A program made the position numbers and the translations under genes. The notes beneath the pieces are model-generated. The model was not told the DNA's origin. It saw nothing but the letters and a program-made list of their open reading frames with translations, and did no database searches. This document shows, piece by piece, positions 41,249 to 48,716 of a DNA stretch of 64,000 nucleotides (position 1 is its first letter; every line of letters starts with the position of its first letter). This stretch comes from Streptomyces typhae (lineage in GTDB: Bacteria > Actinomycetota > Actinomycetes > Streptomycetales > Streptomycetaceae): positions 1 to 64,000 of the forward strand of contig NZ_WPNZ01000025.1 in NCBI RefSeq assembly GCF_009755605.1, in the 5' to 3' direction.

Positions 41249-42049
41249 TCACGTGCCGGCCAGCGGCATGGCGCAGGCGACCAGTTGGCCGCGCGCCGCC
41301 GACCGGTCCAGGGCGTCGCGCAGCAGGTCCTCGCGGGGCTGGCGGCCGATGGCTCCGGCGGGCGCCGCGAACAGGAGCACCGACTGGAGCTTGTTGGCGG
41401 CGGACCGCCAGCCTTCGGTGACCTGGAGCGGCTGGTGCGCCTGCCACCAGGCGACCTGGGGGCCGCCGCCGGTGCCCGGCTGGAGGATGGCGTGCAGCTG
41501 GCCCATGGCGAGCAGCACCGACCAGCCGTGCACGGTCGGCGGCACGCCGTTCAGGTTCGGCACCGGCGTGAAGCCCTGCTCGATCAGGAGCGGCAGGAAG
41601 TCGTCGCCGCCGCCCGGCGCGGCGCCGGGGCGGGCGATCGGGCCGGTCGGCTCCACGACCAGGGCCGGCTGGAGCTCGTTCTCGATCAGGACGAGCCCGC
41701 TGGTGACGCCGAGCACGGCCTGCTCGGGGGCGAGGTCGGGGACGGTCCGGGCCGCGCCGCCCGCCTCACCGGTGTCGCCGGTGATCGAACGGACGGCGCC
41801 CTGGAGCTGCTCCTCGGCGACCTCGACGATCTGGGACGGCAGGCAGGTGGCGTGGGCGAAGGCGAGCACGGCGGTCTCGTCGCCGACGAACAGGACCGTG
41901 CTGGTGCGTTCGTGCTCCGAGTCGCCCGGGGTGCGACAGGAGGTGCAGTCGTAGGCGCCCGGGGCGTTCTCTCCGGCGAGCAGGCGGTCGGCTTCTTCAT
42001 CGCCGATCTCGGCGCGTACCTCGTCGCTGAGGTCGAGCATGCGCGGCAC
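41249..42049 (-). CDS. Conserved hypothetical protein with CTSCRTPG motif
   Basis: A 266-residue soluble protein without a recognised domain. The N-terminal part has AYDCTSCRTPGD, a CxxC that might bind metal together with the Cys in AFAHATCLPSQIV. Later segments are LGVTSGLVLIENELQPALVVEP, GWSVLLAMGQLHAILQPG and NKLQSVLLFAAPAGAIGRQPREDLLRDALDRSAARGQLVACAMPL. GTG 42049 has GAGGAG five bases upstream; ATG 42040 is the alternative. It is encoded divergently from the Rpf-like gene. Confidence 0.75.
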   Translation of the reverse strand: MPRMLDLSDEVRAEIGDEEADRLLAGENAPGAYDCTSCRTPGDSEHERTSTVLFVGDETAVLAFAHATCLPSQIVEVAEEQLQGAVRSITGDTGEAGGAARTVPDLAPEQAVLGVTSGLVLIENELQPALVVEPTGPIARPGAAPGGGDDFLPLLIEQGFTPVPNLNGVPPTVHGWSVLLAMGQLHAILQPGTGGGPQVAWWQAHQPLQVTEGWRSAANKLQSVLLFAAPAGAIGRQPREDLLRDALDRSAARGQLVACAMPLAGT

Positions 42050-42167
42050 GGTGGCTCCTCGGAATCGATGCGTGGGGTGTCCGGGTGGTGCCCGGCTCAT
42101 AACGGAGACAACGGGCGATCAGTGGTGCAAGTCACGCACAGGGGGGAACGGAATTGAACTATCCGAA

Positions 42168-42205
42168 GCGGAGCGTGAGTTACCGGCACCGGTCCGTCAC
42201 TCCGC
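42168..42205. promoter_or_regulatory. Inverted repeat in the rpf upstream region
   Basis: GCGGAG (42168-42173) pairs with CTCCGC (42200-42205), TGA with TCA, and an inner CCGG with CCGG around a short loop. The interrupted 13-bp palindrome lies about 160 bases upstream of the promoter and 120 bases from the divergent start, so it may be a regulator site. No known consensus was matched. Confidence 0.35.
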
Positions 42206-42366
42206 GCCAACAGTGGCTGCGTACAAGGAAGTTGACGCGGTGAAGTGAGTCACAGATCGATTCCGCGGCGGGATGGTAAATGCTGATATCGGAGAACTAA
42301 GTGGGTGTCCTGAATTCGCCGATACCGCCGGTAACGGTCAACTGGCCTGGCCGGACAGGGCGCTGG

Positions 42367-42396
42367 TTGATGGCGGTGCGAGTGTGCTTCTAGATT
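42367..42396 (+). promoter_or_regulatory. Promoter of the Rpf-like gene
   Basis: TTGATG (42367-42372), an 18-base spacer and TAGATT (42391-42396) form one of the best sigma-70/HrdB-type promoters in the window. The predicted leader is about 155 bases. Confidence 0.6.
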
Positions 42397-42558
42397 CCAC
42401 GGCCGTGTGCAGCGAGCACCGCTCGGGTACGCCCGCCGAACGCGCCGGCCGATCCTCGCCGGCAGCACGGGCGGGCGGGGCTCGGCGGGCACCCGGCGCC
42501 GGACGCGCGCGGGGCCCGTGGAGCCCGGGGGAGCCCGGGTCCTTGGAGAGGGAAATCC

Positions 42559-43221
42559 ATGTCCGTTCGTCCCCAGCGCATTCGCAGAACGGCAGTGCTC
42601 GGCGGAGCCGCGGTCCTCGCGCCCCTCGCACTGCTCGCCGTGAGCGGCCAGGCCGCCGCGGACAGCGGAGTGTGGGACCGGATCGCCCGTTGCGAGAGCG
42701 GCGGGAACTGGCAGACCAACACAGGCAACGGCTACCACGGAGGGCTCCAGTTCTCCGCCGGGACCTGGCGGGCGTACGGCGGCACGGCCTACGCGCCGAC
42801 CGCCGACAAGGCGTCCAAGTCACAGCAGATCGCCGTCGCGGCGAAGGTGCAGCGCGCCCAGGGCTGGGGCGCGTGGCCGTCCTGCTCGGCGCGGGCCGGG
42901 GCCCGGGGTGACGCGCCGGGCGCGGCCGCCGCTCCCGCGGCACCGCGGCAGGCGGCCCCGGAGCAGGCCGCACCCGCGCCCGCCGCGCCGAAGGCGGCCC
43001 CGGAGCAGCCCGCTCCGCAGTACCGCGCCCCGGCCCGCAGCCAGCGCGGCACGGCCCGCGCGGACGCCGGTGCGGGCAACTACACCGTCCGGTCCGGTGA
43101 CACGCTCAGCCGCATCGCGGCCGCGCACGGCACCAGCTGGCAGCGGATCTTCGCGGCCAACCAAGGGGTCATCGGCGGCGACCCGGACGTGATCGTGCCG
43201 GGACAGCGGCTCACGGTCTGA
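42559..43221 (+). CDS. Resuscitation-promoting-factor-like protein with LysM
   Basis: A 220-residue secreted cell-wall hydrolase. A signal peptide (RRTAVLGGAAVLAPLALLAVSGQAAA) leads into the Rpf/transglycosylase-like domain SGVWDRIARCESGGNWQTNTGNGYHGGLQFSAGTWRAYGG, with the catalytic Glu in CESGGNW and paired cysteines to WPSCSA. An Ala/Pro/Gln-rich linker (about 120-170) connects to one C-terminal LysM (YTVRSGDTLSRIAAAHGTSWQRIFAANQG). It cleaves peptidoglycan during germination or growth. ATG 42559 with GGAGAGGG upstream. A second Rpf-like gene follows. Confidence 0.94.
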   Translation: MSVRPQRIRRTAVLGGAAVLAPLALLAVSGQAAADSGVWDRIARCESGGNWQTNTGNGYHGGLQFSAGTWRAYGGTAYAPTADKASKSQQIAVAAKVQRAQGWGAWPSCSARAGARGDAPGAAAAPAAPRQAAPEQAAPAPAAPKAAPEQPAPQYRAPARSQRGTARADAGAGNYTVRSGDTLSRIAAAHGTSWQRIFAANQGVIGGDPDVIVPGQRLTV

Positions 43222-43317
43222 CGTCCGCCGCGGCCCCGCCCCGGCCGTGTCGGCCGACCGGGTGGGGCCGCGGCACCGCGGCGGCGCGGTGGACCCGGGA
43301 CGCCTCGGAGGTGTGCT

Positions 43318-43323
43318 TAGCGT
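43318..43323 (+). promoter_or_regulatory. -10 element TAGCGT of second Rpf-like gene
   Basis: TAGCGT is followed by six bases and then ATG 43330, and there is no ribosome binding site, predicting a leaderless mRNA. Same spacing and hexamer as at 10711. Confidence 0.5.
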
Positions 43324-43329
43324 GACCCG

Positions 43330-43911
43330 ATGCACCCGATGTCGAACACACGTCTTCGGTCCGTCACTCTGCTCGCCGCCGCGGCCCTCGCACTCCTCGC
43401 GCCACCGGCCGGGGCGTCCCCGAGGCTTCCCGGGTACGAGGCGTCCCCGACCCGGTACGGGGACGAGTGCTCGCGCGCCGAGGGGCCGTGGGCCTGCCTC
43501 GCCGAGTGCGAGAGCAGCGGCCGCTGGGACAGCAACACCGGGAACAACTTCTACGGCGGCCTGCAGTTCCATCCGGCGACCTGGGTGGAGCACGGCGGGC
43601 TCGCGTACGCGCCGCGCGCGGACCTCGCCACCCGCGAGCAGCAGATCAAGATCGCCCAGAAGGTGCTCGTCACCCAGGGCTGGAAGGCCTGGCCCGTGTG
43701 CTCCAAGAAGGTCCTGGCCGCCGGTCTCGACGGGGACGCGCTCACGCCCGTGCGGATCACCCATGTGGTCGAGCGCGGGGAGACGCTCAGCTCCATCGCG
43801 CGCAAGCACCGGGTCGAGGGCGGCTGGCAGGCCCTCTACCAGGCCAACCGCACCACCGTCGGGCCGCGCCCCGACCGCATCGGCATCGGCTTGGTGCTCG
43901 TCGTCCCGTGA
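43330..43911 (+). CDS. Second Rpf-like protein with LysM
   Basis: A 193-residue secreted protein. Signal peptide LRSVTLLAAAALALLAPPAGA, then the transglycosylase-like domain GPWACLAECESSGRWDSNTGNNFYGGLQFHPATWVEHGG with catalytic Glu in CESSGRW, and a C-terminal LysM (HVVERGETLSSIARKHRVEGGWQALYQANR). Unlike its neighbour it has a short linker. It lies 108 bases downstream in the same direction, but has its own likely leaderless promoter. ATG 43330 or 43339. Its last codons belong to a 17-base tandem repeat. Confidence 0.92.
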   Translation: MHPMSNTRLRSVTLLAAAALALLAPPAGASPRLPGYEASPTRYGDECSRAEGPWACLAECESSGRWDSNTGNNFYGGLQFHPATWVEHGGLAYAPRADLATREQQIKIAQKVLVTQGWKAWPVCSKKVLAAGLDGDALTPVRITHVVERGETLSSIARKHRVEGGWQALYQANRTTVGPRPDRIGIGLVLVVP

Positions 43912-43991
43912 CGCTCGTAGCGCCGTGGCGCTGGTCGTCCCGTGGCGCTGGTCGTGCCGTGGCGCTGGTCGTGCCGTGGCGCTGGTCATCC
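43890..43991. repeat. 17-base tandem repeat at convergent 3' ends
   Basis: Four good copies of CGTGGCGCTGGTCGTSC run from 43924 to 43991, preceded by two degenerate units (43890-43906 and 43907-43923) that include the rpf stop codon and its last codons. The final unit overlaps the stop of the opposing LivF-like gene. The unit length is not a multiple of three, so expansion would not preserve a frame. Confidence 0.8.
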
Positions 43992-44678
43992 CGTGACGGG
44001 CGGCGTCACGGCGGGACCTTCCTCCGGCAGTTCCCCGGGCTCGCCCGCGAACACCACCTCGCCGCGGCGCAGCGCGTACACCACGGTCGCCGCCGGGCCG
44101 CCCGGCGCGCGCAGGCCGGGCGGCAGCCGTTGCTCGGCGACGACCACACACGCGTCGAGCCCCCGCAGGAGGCCGTACGTACGGGCGGCGACCGGCGGGG
44201 ACATGCCCTGCGTCGGCTCGTCCACGAGCACCACGCCCGCCCGCGCGAGCAGCGCACGGGAGAGCGCCAGCATGCGCTGCTCACCGCCCGACAGGGTGCC
44301 CGCCCCGCGCCCGAGGAGCGGGCCCAGTTCGGGGTAGGCGTCCAGGGCCGGGGCGAAGGCGCCGTCGGGCCGGGCGAGCGCGAGGTTCTCGCGCACGGTG
44401 AGCGACCCGAACACGGCCTGCCGGTCCGGTACGAAGCACAGGCCGCGGCGGGCGCGTTCGTGCGCGGACACCCGGGTGACGTCCGTGCCGTCCCACACGA
44501 CGGCGCCCGCGGACAGCGGCACGGTCCCGGCCAGGGCGCGCAGGACGGTGGTGCGCCCGGAGCCGTTGCGGCCGAGGAGGACCGTCAGGCCGGGCGCGGG
44601 CGCGGCGAGCCGCACCCCGTGCAGCGCCTCCAGCGGGCCGTAGCGCACCCGGGCCGCCCGCAGTTCCAGGGTGCTCAT
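43986..44678 (-). CDS. LivF-type branched-chain amino acid ABC ATPase
   Basis: A 230-residue ABC ATPase. Walker A is LGRNGSGRTTVLRAL, the LivF-type segment is RRGLCFVPDRQAVFGSLTVRENL, the signature is LSGGEQRMLALSRAL and Walker B is VVLVDEPTQGM. It is the second ATPase of a HAAT-family importer, coupled by ATGA overlap to the LivHMG fusion gene. The amino-acid specificity is inferred only from family membership. Confidence 0.9.
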   Translation of the reverse strand: MSTLELRAARVRYGPLEALHGVRLAAPAPGLTVLLGRNGSGRTTVLRALAGTVPLSAGAVVWDGTDVTRVSAHERARRGLCFVPDRQAVFGSLTVRENLALARPDGAFAPALDAYPELGPLLGRGAGTLSGGEQRMLALSRALLARAGVVLVDEPTQGMSPPVAARTYGLLRGLDACVVVAEQRLPPGLRAPGGPAATVVYALRRGEVVFAGEPGELPEEGPAVTPPVTG

Positions 44679-47452
44679 GGCGTTCCGCCGCCCTCGTGCG
44701 CGCCGTCGAGGACCCGGTCCGCGGGGCCCTCGGCGACGACCCGGCCCGCCGCGAGCACGTACACCGTGTCGGCGAGACCCGCGACCAGGTCCAGGTCGTG
44801 CTCCACCACGAGCAGGGCCGTGCCGTCCGCGGCGAGGGCGCGCAGGATCCGGGCGAGCGCGGCAACTTCGGCCGTGTCCAGGCCCGCCGCGGGCTCGTCG
44901 AGGAGGAGGACGTGCGGGTCGCCCGCCAGGGCCCGGCCCAGTTCGACCCGGCGCAGGGTGCCGGTGGGCAGGTCCGCCGCCGGGCGGTCGCGCACGGCGT
45001 CGAGGTCGAGGAGGCGCAGCGCCCGGTCCGCCGCCCCGGGGTCGCGCACCCGCCCCTGCTCGGCGCCCACCCGGACGTTCTCCGCGACGGTGAGCGTCGG
45101 AAACACCGCGAGCTGCTGGAACGTACGCGCCACTCCCGCCCGGGTGCGCGCGTGCGCCGGGAGCCGCGTGATGTCCCGTCCCCCGAACCCCACCCGCCCG
45201 CCGCCCGGCCGCGCGGTCCCGGCCAGACAGTGGAACAGACTGCTCTTCCCGGCCCCGTTGGGCCCGACGACGGCGGTGACCCGCCCCGGGGGCACGACGA
45301 GCGACACGTCCCGCAGGACGACGAACTTCCCGTAGGACAGGTGCAGCCGGTGCGCGGCGAGCGGTGATTCGGGTCGGGAGCGGGAGCGGGAGCGGGAACG
45401 GGTACGCGGGCGGTCGGCAGACGGCACCGTGCTGTCACCGCTGTCACCGCTGTCACCGCTGTCACCGCTGTCACCGCTGTCACCGCTGTCACCGCTGTGA
45501 CCCTTGTGGGCAATCGTGCCGCAAGGCGGCACGGGTGGGCACGGCCCCCGACCCCGGGCGCCTCCTGACGTCACGTCAGTCGAAGCGGGACACCGGGAAG
45601 CCGACGCGCCGTAGAGGACCCCCCGCGCCCGCACCCCCAGAGGCGTCAACGCAGGACGCCTCCGCACCTCCCGCGTAGCGGCCCGCAAAGCCTCGTAGGG
45701 CCCCCCGGGAAAGCGGCCGACGAGAACCGCGAGCACCCCGATCACCGCCGCGGCCACGCCCCCGCGCGTGCCCGCGTCGAGCCCGACGAGCAACGCGGCG
45801 GCGAGCAGCGCCCCCAGCAGGCTGTCGGCCCCGAGCACGACGACCGCCGCGAACCACAGCAACCCCCGCACGGGGTCGTACGCACCCGGGTCGAACGCCC
45901 CGACCCCCATGCCGAGCATGCCGCCGCCGAGCGCGGCGAGCCCCGCCCCGACGACGAACGCGGTGAGCTTCAGGGCGGGCACGGGCACCCCGGCTGCCGC
46001 GGCGCCCGCCTCGTGGTCCCGCATCGCGGCGAGCGCCCGCCCGGTGCGCCCCCGCCGCAGCGCCCCGACGAGCAGCAGCGCCCCGGCGAGCAGGGCCAGT
46101 TCGAGGAGGTAGTACGCGCGGTCGCCGCCGAAGCCCGCGGGCCGCCCGAGGGTGAGGCCGGAGGCGGCGTACGGCTGGGCGAACACGAAGCGGCTGACGC
46201 CGACGCCGACGGCGAAGGTGGCGAGGGCGAGCGCGAGGCCGTGGCGGCTGATCGCGGGCCGGCCGGTGAGCAGGCCGAGCGGGGCGACGAGCAGGATGGC
46301 GACCGCGAGGGCGTGCGGCGCGGCCAGGTCGGGCAGACCGGGGAAGCGCCCGTTCACCAGGAGCGCGGTGAACAGCGCGCCGAGCCCCGCGTACGCGGCC
46401 TGGCCGAGGGAGATCTGCCCGCCGCGCCCGGTGACCACCACCAGGGAGAGCAGGATGACGCCGAGCGCGGGCACCTGGACGGACGTGGTGAGGTCGGAGC
46501 CCGCGAAGCCGAGGGGGAGGAGGAACAGGACGAGGGCCACGATCCAGGCGCCGGCCGGTGTGCGCACCCGGGCCGTGGCTGTGCGCGGCAGCGCGTCCCC
46601 CGTGCCGATGCCCGGCAGCACGAGCGCGGCGACGAGCAGCGCCACCACGAACAGGTTCGCGCCGACGGCCTGGAGCAGCGGCTCGCCCCAGCCGGAGGGG
46701 TGCAGCCGGGTCAGCTGGCTCTGCGCCACGCCGATGCCGAGCGCCACGACCACGGCCACCGTCAGACGGCGCATCCGGGCGGCCGCGGCGACGGCCACGA
46801 CCTCCATCACGAGCAGCGGGAGACCGTACGGATCGAGGCGTACGTAGGGGGCGAGCAGCACGCCGGTGAGGCCCGCGGTGAACGAGCCGAACGCCCACCC
46901 GGCGGCCGCGACACGGTCGGCGTCGATCCCGGTGAGGACGGCGAGACGCCGGTCGTCGACCACCGCGCGCAGTTCGCCGCCGAAGCGGGTGAACCGGGTG
47001 ACCGCCCACACCGCGAGGGCGAGCGCCACCGCCGTCGCCAGCTGCGCCCAGGGGTCCGCCTCGACCAGCGTCGGCACGTCGGCCCGCGCGCCCTGCCCCC
47101 AGAGCAGCGCGGCCCCGCCGACGAGGAGCACGAACACGCCGATCGACGCGACCAGGGTCTGGGCCGGGTCGCCGCCGAGGACGGCGAGCGGCCGGAAGAC
47201 GGCCCGTTCCAGGACGAGGCCGATCGCGGGCGCCACGACGAACAGGGTGACCGCGGCGGCGAGCCAGAGCGGCCAGCCCCAGTCGACGGCGAACTGGCGC
47301 AGCAGACAGACGCACACCATCGCGACGGCGCCGTGCGCGAAGTTGAGCACGCCCGTCGCGCGGTAGGTGACGATCAGGCCGGTCCCGGTCAGGGCGGCGG
47401 CGCTGCCGACGGCGAGCCCGGCCAGCGTCAGGTCGTAGCTCAGGGAGGCCAC
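44675..47452 (-). CDS. LivH-LivM-LivG fusion, branched-chain amino acid type ABC transporter
   Basis: A continuous 925-codon frame. Residues about 1-285: LivH-like permease (GTGLIVTYRATGVLNFAHGAVAM). About 295-590: LivM-like permease (VTGRGGQISLGQAAYAGLGALFTALL, RDHEAGAAAAGVPV). About 590-690: linker with seven SGD repeats (nt 45432-45494) and an RSRSRSRS stretch. About 690-925: LivG-like ATPase (Walker A VVGPNGAGKSS, ARTFQQLAVFPTLTVAENV, Walker B HVLLLDEPAAGLD); the usual LSGG signature is replaced by LPTGTLRRVELGRAL. GTG 47452 starts four bases after the upstream stop. Separate translation of the ATPase from an internal GTG cannot be excluded. Confidence 0.85.
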   Translation of the reverse strand: MASLSYDLTLAGLAVGSAAALTGTGLIVTYRATGVLNFAHGAVAMVCVCLLRQFAVDWGWPLWLAAAVTLFVVAPAIGLVLERAVFRPLAVLGGDPAQTLVASIGVFVLLVGGAALLWGQGARADVPTLVEADPWAQLATAVALALAVWAVTRFTRFGGELRAVVDDRRLAVLTGIDADRVAAAGWAFGSFTAGLTGVLLAPYVRLDPYGLPLLVMEVVAVAAAARMRRLTVAVVVALGIGVAQSQLTRLHPSGWGEPLLQAVGANLFVVALLVAALVLPGIGTGDALPRTATARVRTPAGAWIVALVLFLLPLGFAGSDLTTSVQVPALGVILLSLVVVTGRGGQISLGQAAYAGLGALFTALLVNGRFPGLPDLAAPHALAVAILLVAPLGLLTGRPAISRHGLALALATFAVGVGVSRFVFAQPYAASGLTLGRPAGFGGDRAYYLLELALLAGALLLVGALRRGRTGRALAAMRDHEAGAAAAGVPVPALKLTAFVVGAGLAALGGGMLGMGVGAFDPGAYDPVRGLLWFAAVVVLGADSLLGALLAAALLVGLDAGTRGGVAAAVIGVLAVLVGRFPGGPYEALRAATREVRRRPALTPLGVRARGVLYGASASRCPASTDVTSGGARGRGPCPPVPPCGTIAHKGHSGDSGDSGDSGDSGDSGDSGDSTVPSADRPRTRSRSRSRSRPESPLAAHRLHLSYGKFVVLRDVSLVVPPGRVTAVVGPNGAGKSSLFHCLAGTARPGGGRVGFGGRDITRLPAHARTRAGVARTFQQLAVFPTLTVAENVRVGAEQGRVRDPGAADRALRLLDLDAVRDRPAADLPTGTLRRVELGRALAGDPHVLLLDEPAAGLDTAEVAALARILRALAADGTALLVVEHDLDLVAGLADTVYVLAAGRVVAEGPADRVLDGAHEGGGTP
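45368..45503. repeat. 9-base and 6-base tandem repeats in the fusion linker
   Basis: Seven exact copies of CTGTCACCG (45432-45494) plus a degenerate eighth encode SGD repeats on the minus strand. A GGGAGC-type hexamer repeat at about 45376-45405 encodes Arg-Ser repeats. Both unit lengths preserve the reading frame, so copy number can vary without breaking the fusion. Confidence 0.9.
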
Positions 47453-47456
47453 CGGG

Positions 47457-48071
47457 TCAGTCCTTCGGCCCCGTCGGATCCACGGCGTCCGGGGGAGCGC
47501 AGATCGGGCAGGGGGCCGCGGCACCGGTGCGCAGGACGTCCGCGTCGGGCGGCACCGCGTCCGCCTTGCCGGACACCAGGGGGCAGTCCGCGCGGTGCAC
47601 GAGCCCGCCGCCGGGCACGGTCAGGAGGGCGTCATCGGTGGCGAGCGGGGTCGCGGCCCGCTCGGCGGTCGCGGGGTCCTGGCCGTCGACGGCCACGAGC
47701 AGCCCGTACAGCTCCTCGACGCGCGCCGCGGCGAGCGCCCCGCGGCCGTGTGCGAGGAGCACGGCGCCCGCGACGATCAGCGCGGCGCCCGGCACGGTGC
47801 ACGAGGCGAGATAGGGCAGCTGCCGTTCGGCGAAGCGCTCGCCGGAGATGCCGTACCAGCCGATCACGCAGAGCACGGCCCCGGTGGCGAGGGCCGCGTA
47901 CGCCGCCCACAGCAGCGGATGCACCGCCCGCAGCCGGGCCGCACGGAAGGCCGCGGGAGTCCGGGAGGCCGCGGGAGCCGCGGGAGGAGAGGTCTGATCC
48001 GTCCGTGCCGCCCGCATCGAGGCCCCCTGGGAGACGACGTGAGTCCGCCCCGGCCGACCGGGTCTGTTCAT
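47457..48071 (-). CDS. Small membrane protein with Cys/His motif, liv operon
   Basis: A protein of about 204 residues with two membrane helices (PLLWAAYAALATGAVLCVIGWYG and LASCTVPGAALIVAGAVLLAHG) and a soluble C-terminal part. That part ends with VHRADCPLVSGKADAV and PCPICAPPDAV, a Cx(n)CxxC arrangement suited to metal binding. It lies directly upstream of the LivHMG fusion (4-base gap) and was presumably co-opted as an accessory component. The start is uncertain: ATG 48071, or ATG 48017, which has AGGGGG upstream. Confidence 0.75.
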   Translation of the reverse strand: MNRPGRPGRTHVVSQGASMRAARTDQTSPPAAPAASRTPAAFRAARLRAVHPLLWAAYAALATGAVLCVIGWYGISGERFAERQLPYLASCTVPGAALIVAGAVLLAHGRGALAAARVEELYGLLVAVDGQDPATAERAATPLATDDALLTVPGGGLVHRADCPLVSGKADAVPPDADVLRTGAAAPCPICAPPDAVDPTGPKD

Positions 48072-48160
48072 GCCGGCCAAGTGCTTGCACTATGCCTTCT
48101 GGAAGCTGACCCTGAAAACACCGGGCGCCCCGCGTCCGGACCGACACCCGGTGGTGCCAG

Positions 48161-48715
48161 ATGGTTCTCTGGACAAGCCCCAGGCGGGGGGGCGTTCTTC
48201 GGCGGGCGGGGGTGCGGAGCGGGGTGCGGGCGGCCGCCGTCGCCCTGCTGCTCGTATCGGCGGCCGTGGCCTGCGGTGACGACAGCGGAGGCGACGAGGC
48301 GAAGCCGCCGGAACCGGCCGTGGAGACGTCGTCGAAGCCGCCCGCGGACGCGCCCGCCGACCCGGCCGCGGCGGAGAAGCAGGTGCGGAGCAACTTCGAG
48401 AAGTTCTTCGACCCGGCCACGCCGATGCGGGACAAGGAAGCGGTCCTGGAGAACGGCGCGGAGATGCGCGCGGTCCTGGCGGGCTTCAGCGGGGACGAGC
48501 GCGGCAAGCAGGTCCGCGCGAAGGTCGGCAAAGTCGAGTTCACCTCGGTGACCGAGGCCGACGTGACGTACGCGCTGACGCTCAAGGGCGCGACCGCGCT
48601 GCCCACCGCCGGAGGGACGGCCGTCCACCAGGACGACACCTGGAAGGTGTCCGTCAAGACACTGTGCGCGCTGGTGAAGATGAGCGGCGACGCCTCTCCG
48701 GGACCCGGCTGCTGA
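48161..48715 (+). CDS. Putative lipoprotein
   Basis: A 184-residue exported lipoprotein: basic N terminus, hydrophobic core AAAVALLLVSAAVAC with lipobox Cys, an acidic/Pro-rich linker and a compact domain with EKQVRSNFEKFFDPATPMRDKEAVLENGAEM and HQDDTWKVSVKTLCALVKMSG, reminiscent of small actinobacterial lipoproteins with an NTF2-like fold. The gene ends one base before the GTG of the binding-protein gene, so the two are expressed together. Start ATG 48161 or GTG 48209. Confidence 0.78.
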   Translation: MVLWTSPRRGGVLRRAGVRSGVRAAAVALLLVSAAVACGDDSGGDEAKPPEPAVETSSKPPADAPADPAAAEKQVRSNFEKFFDPATPMRDKEAVLENGAEMRAVLAGFSGDERGKQVRAKVGKVEFTSVTEADVTYALTLKGATALPTAGGTAVHQDDTWKVSVKTLCALVKMSGDASPGPGC

Positions 48716-48716
48716 G

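Larger units (their letters stand above)
42050..42558. other. Intergenic region upstream of Rpf-like gene
   Basis: No gene is supported. 42168-42205 contains an inverted repeat (GCGGAG..TGA..CCGG / CCGG..TCA..CTCCGC). A near-consensus promoter lies at 42367-42396. The predicted mRNA leader (about 42403-42558) is very GC-rich with hairpins such as GAGCCCGGGGGAGCCCGGGTCC, and ends with GGAGAGGG. The conserved pieces of a ydaO/c-di-AMP riboswitch, known before some Streptomyces rpf genes, are not recognisable. Confidence 0.55.

Noticed and set aside
42403..42558. ydaO/c-di-AMP riboswitch before rpf
   Set aside because: The conserved GGGGGACCCA and CCGAATCCG..CTCACCTCG-type pieces are absent.
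42273..42911. Open frame starting MVNADIGELSGCPEF
   Set aside because: It runs into the Rpf-like gene in another frame and becomes Arg-rich; the region instead shows a promoter and leader.
45432..45503. Tandem repeats that might look like a CRISPR array
   Set aside because: The units are 9 bases with no spacers and lie inside a coding frame.
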